A DNA stretch of 64,000 nucleotides from Ophiobolus disseminans (lineage: Eukaryota; Ascomycota; Dothideomycetes; Pleosporales; Phaeosphaeriaceae), in assembly GCA_010093685.1 (NCBI GenBank), contig MU006219.1:1672465-1736464 (forward strand), read 5' to 3'. Shown here in pieces: positions 55,601 through 64,000 of the stretch. A program made the position numbers and the translations under genes. Position 1 is the stretch's first letter; every line of letters starts with the position of its first letter. A model generated the notes under the pieces. It did no database searches. It saw nothing but the letters and a program-made list of their open reading frames with translations, and was not told the origin of the DNA.

Positions 55601-58600
55601 GAACCGAAGCCTGGTAATTACTGGTCCGAGCCTTCTTTGGATCAGTTGAAGAAGATGAGCAAGCAGGAGCTCCGCAACGTTGCCAACTTCATCGTCGGTC
55701 GCCACAACGTTGGCCAGATCAACTTCCACATGAGCCAGCCCGTCGACTTGTCCAATGTCAATCTCGACAAGCTCTATGGTGACATCGTTGTGCTTAACCC
55801 TCGCAACGCCACTGTCTACGGCCCCGATTGCACGTGTCTGCCAAAGCCTGCGCGCGGCACCGCTCTGAACCATCCTTCCCAAATCACACTGGGCAACTCA
55901 TGGCCTCGCAACCGCGCTGGTAAGAAGGATGTCAAGCATCTTGAGCGTCTCAAGCGTGTGGCAGGCACCACTTTCCTCAAGTACAACCAGACAAGTGGCG
56001 AGTGGACCTTCACTGTCCCTCACTTCTCATCCTATGGTTTGGACTATGACGACTACAGCGACGACGAGGATGAAGGATCGAGCGAATTGAGCCCTGTTCC
56101 AGATACGCCAGCACAGTCTCAACTTCGCTCCAGCCAGATGAGCAGCACTCCCCAGGAGGGCTCCTTCGCCAGCCCTACTCAGTCCAGCCCAGACGATACC
56201 TTCGACTTCAAGAACAAGAAGAGCATGCAGGGACGCGCTGTGGTGCCTGGCGGGTTTGGCGACGAGGTTGCTTATCAGGAAGATCAAGAGATGGATGACA
56301 CCCACAGCGAGTCTTTTTTAGGACAGCGCTCCGTGGGTTCGCTTGATGGTCATCATGACGATGACTACTCTGACGAAGGCGAATCAGGACTAGGTCGGGA
56401 TCAGGACATGGCAGATTCTGTATCCTCCCCAGTTCACACCACGGAGCACGCAACTGCCAAGGATCTTGACTTGTTGAGGGGATCGTTGAAGCCAAAGTCT
56501 ATACTGAAGGCTAGCCAACTCCTCAGGCCGGGTCTCGGGACACCATCCAAGAGCCACCAGGCTATCTTTGACGACGATTGGGCGAATCAACTCCAGCGCA
56601 CCATCAGCCCGAAGAAGCAGGACCGACAGGCTTTACGCGAGAGCCAAGGCCATGCACTACGAGAGCAGGACGGTGCAGGTACCGTTAAGAACCTGTCGCA
56701 TTCGACCAACGGCCGCAACCTTACGACGGCCATGGATTTAATGGCATCTCTTTTTGGCGAGACGGAGAAGCAGAAGCTTCCGAAGCGTATGGGACATGGC
56801 ATTGAGGTTTGACTTCCCCTTCCTTCTTAGCGATTTTTTGGGCATTGGCGCAGTCTTGGGTGGGCTTCCTTTACGGTTCTCATACATAGATTGACGCTTT
56901 GGACTTTGTGTCCACCCATGTATGTAGTCACAAATTGATCTGGGACAAGATTGCTGAAACTCTTGTCTCTAGTTACCTTACTCGAAGCGACCCAAAACTG
57001 CAGAAGATCTCAACCAACTAAGCGACTCCGACAAAGACTTCCACAGCTGTAGCAAACCCCACTTCAGTGAAACCGGCGTCCTCATTTACGGCAATAAAGG
57101 CTCGGCGACCCTCGAAGGCGGCGTCTATCCCAGCGTTCAAGAACCACTCATTGGTGCTACGAAAGACATTCGGTTTACCAAGTTGCCTTCTTTTGAAGAT
57201 GTAAGGAATCGAATACTCTTGTCGTGTTGTCCATTCTAACCCATGCAGTCCACATCTGAGACCTTATCTGCCCAAAAATACCATACCAAAGTCTTCATGA
57301 CGAACGGTGTGCCGTTTGCGAGACTTGAAGTCGAACCTGCCACTCTCGAGTTTTCTGATCTGGCAAAGGCTGTCACGATCAATACCCCCGCTGGTGCACA
57401 TGAGCAACACGCCTGGCAGTTGCTCTCCTTACTCTTCGACGATGTAATTCGGCCTCAGGATGGCATAGATCCAGAAAACATCAAGCGTCACCAGAAGGAG
57501 CAACTCTCCGAATTCTGGAAGCTCCTCGTGTGGGACGACGCGCAGAAGCATGTTCAGGAGGCTACCTCGGCGGAAGAAAAGGCTCTTGCGCATCTCAGCT
57601 GCAACAACGTTCCCGAGGCCTGTCAAGCTCTGCTTGAGGGTATGGATCTTAGGTTGGCGACCATGGTTGCGCAGATTGGTGGCGACGCTACCATGCGCCG
57701 GAATCTCGAAAACCAGATCGAGGAATGGCGACGCCTGGATATGCTCTCTGAGATGGAAGATGGGTACCGTGCCATATACGAGGTGCTGTCTGGGAACTGT
57801 GCGCGGTCCGAAGGCAAGAACGTCTCTAGCCGTGAGAACAAGGCCTCCACCTTTGGCATTTGCAGTCGTTTTGGCTTCGACTGGCGCCGCGCATTCGGCC
57901 TGCGTCTTTGGTACGGCATTACGAATGACGAGCCGATAGAAATGGCTGTCGCACAGTTTGCGGATGCTATCAAGTTCGGCGTGGAGGAGGTTAAGCCGGT
58001 GCCCTGGTTCGTCGAAGTTGGTCAAGACATGGGCTGGAACGACCCCGACGCGGAGAACCGTGAAGACTTGCTTTGGGGAATCCTGAAGCTCTATTCGTCG
58101 TCCAAGCTCGATTTGCCTGCCAACATCGAGGACGTCTTGGCACCCGAGAATGTGTCCGGCAATCCTATGAACGCTCGTCTGTCGTTCCAACTGTTCCAGA
58201 TCTTCAAATCGCGTCAGGAAGATGAGCAGGAGTCGGATGAGCGCATGGTACACATGCCGACGAACCGCGGAGCTGTTGACGAAACACACAGGTCGTCATT
58301 TATGTCATCGACTGCATCGCGCTTTGATAAGGATGCGCAAGCAGAGGATCCGCTTGTCGAGCTTGGTGATAAGATCACACTCACATACGCGGCCTCGCTG
58401 CATACTCCGGAACTTTGGACGACTGCTATCTGGGCATACACTCACCTGTCTTCGCCCTCAATGCGCGAGCACTACATCAAGGCCCTTCTCAACCAGTTCT
58501 CCAGCACTTACGCGCTCGAGGAAGAAGACACGACCTACTGTTATCTGGTACAAAAGATACATGTGCCTCAGACATGGCTCCATGCTGCTGCTGCCCTCCA

Positions 58601-59254
58601 AGCAAAGACTGACGGCGACTCGCTACGCCAGGCTGTGCACCTCATTAAGGCCGAGGAGCTCGAAGAAGCGCACGAAGTCCTCTGCCGAAAAGTCGGTCCC
58701 GAAGCCATCATCTCACGCGACTACGACCCCCTTCGCGAGCTCATGGGCGATTTCCTCCCCGATTCGAACCAAAGCCCTACTCTCCGTGCATCTGCCTCTT
58801 CAGCAGCACGCAACTCCCACAACCATCGCAAGGAACCCGTGCGCGGCTGGGCCCAAGGCGGTCGCATCTACTTCGACTACATCGAGCTGCTCGACCTGAC
58901 CGGCCAGCGCTCCACATTTCGCATCGACGAAGACCTCAACGCGCGCATCCACGAACTTCTCGTGCGCCTACAACGCACACTCGAGACTGCTGCGCGGGAT
59001 AGACTCGAGTCGTGTGGCTTGGAAGAACGTGTCGCGCTCATGGAAATTGCGGGTACGGTTGCGGCGCAGGGCGCGAAAATGCAGGTACGTTTTCCCAAAC
59101 CCTACCTTCGATGTGGACCTTTTTCTAACATACCAAACAGACCAAAGACCACTCCTCCCTTCTCCGCCTCCCCCTCACAGAAGACTTACGCCTCAAACAC
59201 GCGTGCGCGCTTAGCACGGAGTATTACCGCACTATCATGGCGAACGGCCGCTAG
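52607..59254 (+). CDS. NUP98-NUP96: nuclear pore proteins Nup98-Nup96 precursor (Nup145/Nup189 type)
   Basis: Exons 52607-52712, 52832-52951, 53133-56806, 56973-57200, 57249-59084 and 59141-59254 give about 2025 aa. The precursor cuts itself into Nup98 (FG barrier, mRNA export) and Nup96 (Y-complex scaffold). Order: FG/GLFG repeats with Asn-rich spacers; a Gle2-binding GLEBS motif at about 222-250 (SPYQNYSLEELRVADYNQGR); more GLFG repeats to about 570; a linker; then the autoproteolytic domain (about 895-1045) ending TVPHFSSYGL, with cleavage expected between Phe1040 and Ser1041. Nup96 follows: an acidic linker, then LPYSKRPKTAEDLNQLSDSD after the fourth exon join, IRFTKLPSFED, and the alpha-helical ACE1-like domain starting HEQHAWQLLSLLFDDVIRPQ. 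The intron at 56807-56972 has a weak GTTTGA donor and an in-frame stop two codons in. Confidence 0.93.
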
Positions 59255-60311
59255 GACGGCCTGTTTGAGGTCGCTGCGCGGCTTTTTGGGGTGCGTAGGA
59301 AGGATTTGGGTGAGTTTGTGGGGGCTTGAGATTGCATGCAGTGTGGTATTGCGGGAGTTTTGAAAAAGTGTTACTTGGTTTTTGCTTGGGGAAGGGAAGG
59401 GAAGGGAGGATGTGTATAATATAGGGCATAAGACGTTTTTGTTTGAGTAGGAAAGTTGTTATGGAGGTTTAATTTGGGGTCATCCGAGGGATGTGAATCG
59501 AAGTGAGCCGTCGTTGATTTCCTTGATAAGTAGGTTTGCATTTGCTTGCTGACTACGGTCGTACATTTGTCTTCCGTTGGCTTGAAGGATGTGGGTGTGT
59601 AATTTGAGGATGCCTAGCGCTTGAAGCTGATCGTGAGTCATTATGCAAGGTACTATCCCTCCACGTGTGGCGGAAAACCCTGCGTGGCGGCATGCCGCTC
59701 ACACTCCCCACCGCAACAAAGTCAATCACAGCTGAGAGGCCTACAAAATCTCGGGATAGAGACTTTGACTGTGGCGTTTTCTCTGTGTCTTGTAGTATTA
59801 GCAACAGATTACTACGTGGCTAGCAATACCACAATTCGCCGCCAGCATGCTCAAAAGCCCTGCCTCGGTCAGCCTCGGAAGCACTGGACGGTTTGCGCAT
59901 ATATCTCAGAGTCCGTGAGGCTATGAAAACATATACAAGGAGTCTATCCAGAGCAAAGTACTATAGTCTCTAATGTTGTGGCGCTATTGTGCATGTTCTA
60001 CTGCAGGATCAACAACTTTAGGCGCTAGCTGCATGTTAGATGGAAGCTCCGCAAGCATATTAGCGGTAATCTATTAGCGTTGATGTAAGATCTTTGTCCT
60101 GTCAGCGTAGCTTAAGCAGGGCCACCAAGCTAGCGGCTTAGCACAAGCATAACTCGTTCGAGCTTGGATGCACACAATACCGCACCACTCTACGCATACT
60201 CGTCATGAGAGTCAAATAAAACAGAGCTATAGCAGAGATATATCTATAAGTTGCAGCGATATAAGAGTCTACAGGGGGTAGTAGAGATATATATAGTTAA
60301 TGTACTTGTTC
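59255..60311. other. transition to accessory DNA, no gene seen
   Basis: After about 59940 the sequence becomes rich in TAG, CTTA and GATATA words with low coding potential, as expected of RIP-damaged repeat DNA. No element ends recognised. Confidence 0.5.
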
Positions 60312-61793
60312 TCATCTCGCAAGCTGCTTCGAGCTCCTAATGCCTATCATCGCTAGCCCGCGCGGCAGTTTTGACTCTTTGCCTTTGCGCATACTCGTGC
60401 TGCTATCCACGGTGGTAGGGAGCAAGGTAGATTGGCTTGGATGTTCTGCTGCAAGCGCATTTGCATAGTGCTGGTGACACGAACGAGTAGTTGGATGATC
60501 CTTTCCAAGCACAACTTCGTACACACTGCATGCTCTTTGGTACAGAGCAAGGGCATATTCGCAACGACGCTGAGATGTTAGAAGATGGGCAAGACAGTAT
60601 ACGCTCGTCAGCATGTGTGGATGCTCAGGCCCAAGTACTTTCTCGCTCCACGCCAGCGTCTGTCTGTCCATCACCTCCGCCTCTTTGTACTTGCCCTGGC
60701 TGCTCAGCACTTGCGCCAAGTTGCCCATGCTTGTCAGGGTGTCTGGATGCTCAGGCCCAAGTACTTTCTCCCTCCACGCCATCGTCTGTCTGTTCATTGC
60801 CTCCGCCTCTTTGTACTTGCCCTGGCTGTCCAGCACTCCCGCCAAGTTGCTCATGCTTGTCAGCGTGTCCGGATGCTCAGGCCCAAGTACCTTTTGAGTG
60901 CACTCTAGCTCCTGTCTGTCCATCGCCTCCGCCTCTTTGTACTTGCCCTGCCTGTCCAGCACTTGCGCCAAGTTGCTCATACTTGACAGCGTGGATGAAT
61001 GCTCATGTCCCAGCACCTTCTCCCTTACTTCTAAACTGCTTTGAACCATTTCGTGCGCTACTTGATAGTGCCCTATTTCATTAACATACCATGCTGCTTT
61101 GGACAGTACTGATGCCCATGCCTCTAGCGCTTTTGTTGCTCCCTCCTCTGGCCGGCAGTCTAGTGCTGCTTGCGCGTGCGGAAATAGCGCTTCTAACTCC
61201 TTCCAGTTCTTGTACTGCGGTACAGGATAGCTGGTGTTCATCGCCAGTGCGAACCTTGCTTTCCACTCCTCCAGCTCGCTACACATTTCCAGCCATTAGT
61301 ACTGCACCAGACAGTGCATTGCAAACTCGCTACCGTCAGCGCTGCTTATCTCCACAAGCGAGTAGCTAGTTAGTGTGTAGATGTTGTCGTCAAAGTCAGC
61401 GCCGTCTGCATCCTCATTGGCTGCATATCAATTGCGAAGAAGCGACTCGGGGATGCCCTGACGGTCAAAGAGGCTCATCAGCGACAACAGCCGCGCAGCC
61501 GCCGGCGCAGCTCTGCAAATATGCTCAAACGAGATCTGCCAGGTTGCTATAATTGAGTTGGACGCTTGGCCGTCTCTGCGACTATCCCCTACATCCTGCT
61601 TGAGCAACTTAGCTCGCCCACGGTCGCTTTTGTGCAGCTCGTCTAGGTATCGTGCGATAGTCATGCGCGCCGCTCTCTGCACAATATAGGCCGCTGCTTG
61701 GGTGATGGCGAGAGGCATGCAGTCAAGAGCCTGCACCAGCTCCGTTGCTTTCTCTATTGAAGTCGAATCACGCTTCCTGGCTGGCTGTATCAT
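60312..61793 (-). pseudogene. NB-ARC / TPR protein fragment (fungal NLR-like), two in-frame stops
   Basis: One minus-strand frame, 61793 to 60312, is interrupted only by TGA at 61428-61430 and TAA at 61296-61298. The upper part is the end of an NB-ARC ATPase: LVQALDCMPLAITQAAAYIV (the GLPLA-type motif) and a winged-helix-like NSIIATWQISFEHI followed by LLSLMSLFDRQGIPESLL. Between the stops is FDDNIYTLTSYSLVE and then GSEFAMHCLVQY, the usual link to TPRs. The lower 324 codons carry kinesin-light-chain-type TPRs, four nearly identical 42-residue units built on GKYKEAEAMDRQ and VLGPEHPDTLTSMSNLA. The N-terminal effector domain and the P-loop are missing, cut at about 61795. Such proteins act in fungal non-self recognition (family knowledge). 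This copy is probably dead. Confidence 0.8.
60620..61010 (-). repeat. near-identical 126-bp TPR-coding repeats
   Basis: About three full units and one partial, in frame, sharing CTCAGGCCCAAGTACTTTC and CGCCTCTTTGTACTTGCCCT on the plus strand at 126-bp steps. They are more alike in DNA than expected for old TPRs, pointing to recent unit gain or gene conversion. Confidence 0.75.
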
Positions 61794-62339
61794 GTGATCC
61801 CAGCCACCTCATGTATATAGACGCTTCCTCACCTTCGATAGATTGCTCACTCAATCAACTCCTTCAACCCTTAACCTCATGTGTACAATATTCTCTGCAT
61901 CGATATCTGCATCTGCACACAGCCTAAGCTTCTTCTGCAGCAGCGCGTCGCAGAATCCTTCCGCTCGAAGAGCTTTCCTCAGCCGATTCAGTGATGGGTT
62001 TGTACCATCTGCTTTGGCAAAACCTTGGCTTTGCCATTGTTCGGTAGCCTACAGGTCCTGCCCGTGAGAGCAGTCACGTGCTGCCAAGGAGCCTGCCTGT
62101 TCGGGCTTAGCCCGTCTCCATCTCCATCAACTCACCCGAGTTTCCCACAGTAGTCCATCACCAATATCATCCACTTTCATGTGTCTACTCTTGTGCCTCT
62201 CATCAGCCATAATCGTGATGAGGTCTTGAGAAGAAAGGAAATACCTTTTCTGGTATTCTTGCCGTTCTGTAATGTGCCAACCTTGACCAGAATTTTGTCA
62301 ATTACTTTGCCCCTAGTATGGAGAAAGTGGTTGTTGAAG
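61794..62339. other. accessory spacer with a minus-strand coding relic
   Basis: On the minus strand 62048-61851 is open for 65 codons without ATG (ATEQWQSQGFAKADGTNPSL then NRLRKALRAEGFCDALLQKK). It is closed by a TAG at 62049-62051, above which the frame stays open further. It looks like a worn protein remnant; family not recognised. Confidence 0.4.
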
Positions 62340-62344
62340 GAGCC

Positions 62345-62505
62345 TGTCAGCCTGGCACCTTAGTTCACACGGTACACTGTGGACTGCATCTCCACGTGAC
62401 TCTTAGTCACTGGCTTACTCATCATGTTGTGTATATAATCGCTCTATGTAGCTCTCTCAATACAACAACCTTCTTCTCACTTTTGCTTGTCTCCCACATC
62501 TAACA
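62345..62505 (+). mobile_element. solo LTR, copia-like, with 5-bp target-site duplication
   Basis: 161 bp starting TGTCAGCCTGGCACCTTAG and ending CCCACATCTAACA. It is flanked by GAGCC on both sides (62340-62344 and 62506-62510). It contains a TATA-like TGTATATAATCGCTC and then CTCTCAATACAACAACCTTC, the expected promoter and start region of a Ty1/copia-type LTR. No internal sequence is adjacent, so it is a recombined solo copy. A diverged relative lies at 46000-46162. Confidence 0.85.
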
Positions 62506-63517
62506 GAGCCTACCCAAGGCAACATTATGTCCACCTTACTACGTGTGGGCACACTAATCGAACGGCGGAAGACTGAGACAAGTTCTGGTCGATTGAAGTC
62601 TGGCACCTATGAAGGAAATCAAAGACTTAGAACCTGTGATCCAGAGCCTCTGGGTACTACCTCGAAAATATCCAGTCTTGAAGAGCTCTCAACTATTGCT
62701 TTTACGGTCGAGACTGATGCGTGCTCAAAGCTGAATTGATATGATGGAGATAGGAGATAGGAGATAATATTAATCATCTATATGTAGCCCAAAGAAAGCA
62801 TATAGACGACCCAAATCATTCGAGGTTCTTGCATGAGGAGAAAGGCGAGACAGTGTCTGTTCGATAGGGTCTGCTGCGTTTGGTGTATTGTGTTGACATT
62901 GCCATTGGTACAACATCTAGCTAACAGTTCCAAGATGTAAACCTCCCCGATCAGTCTTCCTAACTATCGAGCTAGTCATCAGCAGCTCATGTAAACGCTG
63001 GAGTGAGAGCGGCTCCTCCTTCTTGATTGATAGGTCCTTAGTCGATAGATTCACAACAGATCTGGATCATGGGGGAAGAACAATTTCTTGGAAAACCCAT
63101 GCTCTGCCGAACCAATCTGAATTCATCATGTATGTCAATGATGTCAACCGCCTCCTGCTTACTCCAAGCCAGATGAGAGCACAGGAACAGGAAGAGTAGA
63201 TCTGACCCATCAAAGCGACTTGTCGACTGCGTTCCTGGATGTCATTTTGATTGATGCAGATCTGATCAATCCAGATGTAGCCTGTCTCGCTTTCAAGCTA
63301 GTATTTAAGATCCAGATTATGTGTGCGACGGAATAAGGCGCTAGATAAGAGTCTGGAAGCGCGTGAGGACAGTGAGAGGATGTGTCGCGTGCTAAGGGAT
63401 TGGAGGCGGATTGTTTTGACGATAAAAAAGCACAAGACTGGACGCTGATGCAGATTCTAATAGGACGAAGAAAACGATGCCTGCAGATGATGCGCGGTCG
63501 TGGATTCGAGGTTTATT
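62506..63517. other. accessory region, no supported gene
   Basis: A 70-codon ORF at 62527-62739 starts just after the LTR but has no recognisable features. The rest has stops in all frames. Confidence 0.45.
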
Positions 63518-63725
63518 GTGAGTTGCGAAATAACCGCTCCACCCCCCTTATTTGAAAACGTTGTAATCTTCTATTACAGCTCTCTTATTGGCTCTAAATG
63601 TCTGGTAAACGTGACCCGCCCGTAAAATAGCGTAACCACTCAATTTTAGCCAATAGGAGCCCTAGAATAGTAGATTACAACGTTTTTTACTAGTTAGGGG
63701 GTGGAGCGGTTATTTTGCAACTCAC
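63518..63725. mobile_element. 208-bp foldback MITE
   Basis: Terminal inverted repeats of about 29 bp, GTGAGTTGCGAAATAACCGC... on the left and the reverse complement of GTGAGTTGCAAAATAACCGC... on the right, one mismatch in the first 29. The inner arms also pair imperfectly (AACGTTGTAATCT with AGATTACAACGTT; TTATTGGCT with AGCCAATAG), so the element can fold into a long hairpin. No coding content. TA dinucleotides lie two to three bases outside each end, a possible TA target-site duplication. Confidence 0.85.
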
Positions 63726-63916
63726 CGATAGATGGTAAGAGGACGAAGGAGGGAAACATCCTGTTGAGCCGTCTTGGGCGAGGCTGTGGTGGGGCAGTGC
63801 ATGCGGGAAGGTTCCCCACCCTCGCTACCGAGGTGGACGGTACGACGCTCTGGACGGTGCGACGCGCACCCCACCAATGCAGCACCTCTACTTCAACACC
63901 TAATGACTCTATCAAT

Positions 63917-64000
63917 ATGACCCCAATTGAGGCTGCACTAGCAGAAATAGAATCGCTAGAGCTAGGAGAATCTTTTAGCTATACTCAAGTAGCAAAAAGA
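63917..64000 (+). CDS. pogo-like transposase, 5' end only
   Basis: The ATG at 63917 opens 28 codons to the window end: MTPIEAALAEIESLELGESF, then SYTQVAKR. This is the usual start of fungal pogo/Fot1-type (Tc1/mariner superfamily) transposases, where a Pipsqueak-like helix-turn-helix follows (family knowledge). The frame stays open upstream without a better ATG (NDSIN precedes). The DDE domain would lie beyond the window. The element's own left end may be the MITE-like terminus at 63725 or lie between. Confidence 0.75.
   Translation, partial: MTPIEAALAEIESLELGESFSYTQVAKR

Noticed and set aside
57243..57248. Nup96 as an independent gene starting at the ATG at 57243
   Set aside because: That ATG lies inside an intron acceptor (CATGCAG); the upstream exon 56973-57200 carries conserved Nup96 linker sequence and joins the Nup98 part in frame.
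60628..61010. CRISPR-like regular repeats
   Set aside because: The 126-bp periodicity is an in-frame TPR-coding repeat in a eukaryotic genome, with no spacer structure.
60491..61084. Plus-strand ORF of 197 codons with Cys/Pro/Ser repeats
   Set aside because: Antisense shadow of the near-identical TPR repeats; its periodicity comes from the TPR DNA.
62527..62739. 70-codon ORF after the solo LTR, considered as a gag remnant
   Set aside because: It lies outside the LTR and its target-site duplication and shows no retroelement motif.

Overview
The window is nuclear DNA of a filamentous ascomycete, most likely a Dothideomycete of the Pleosporales type (inference from gene content, not tested). 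Seen directly: genes on both strands without operons, short introns of about 45-60 bp with GTRNGT-like donors and CTAAC/CTGAC-like branch sites, nuclear-encoded mitochondrial proteins with targeting leaders, a Not4, an ATG13 and a joint Nup98-Nup96 gene. C-to-T-type damage and TpA-rich tracts in the repeats fit repeat-induced point mutation (RIP).

Layout. 1-38.5 kb is gene-dense core: a SurE-like phosphatase (partial), a CCCH zinc-finger protein, an orphan disordered ORF lying behind NOT4, NOT4, complex I 30-kDa subunit, a DUF1349/Ree1-like protein, a 2-oxoglutarate dioxygenase, a GDP-mannose pyrophosphorylase-like protein (GMPPA type), COQ5, branched-chain ketoacid dehydrogenase E1 alpha, RAD4/XPC, a heavy-metal (Cu-type) P1B ATPase, ATG13 and a large ankyrin/RCC1/BTB protein (IBTK type). 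38.5-46.5 kb is an accessory island: a degenerate tandem array of about 300-bp units, LTR-type repeats, a TpA-rich relic tract and three broken gene fragments. 46.7-59.3 kb returns to core genes: an unrecognised protein, complex I 51-kDa subunit, a Cdc31-type centrin and NUP98-NUP96. 59.3-64 kb is accessory again: a broken NB-ARC/TPR (fungal NLR-like) gene with near-identical TPR repeats, a solo LTR with target-site duplication, a 208-bp foldback MITE and the first codons of a pogo-like transposase cut by the window end.

Functional themes: respiration and mitochondrial metabolism (two complex I peripheral-arm subunits, COQ5, BCKDHA), RNA/ubiquitin control (NOT4), DNA repair (RAD4), autophagy (ATG13), nuclear pore (NUP98-96), spindle pole (CDC31) and metal efflux. 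The genes are independent housekeeping units and form no cluster. Divergent pairs with short shared upstream regions occur (NOT4/NDUFS3, 362 bp; COQ5/BCKDHA, 212 bp). I see no convincing new multi-gene system. The items most worth a second look are the NOT4 downstream ORF without a start codon, the in-frame stop inside the Nup98-Nup96 junction intron, the tandem array with a relic minus-strand reading frame, and the damaged NLR gene. Exon coordinates were read by eye from splice consensus and frame; errors of a base or two are possible.
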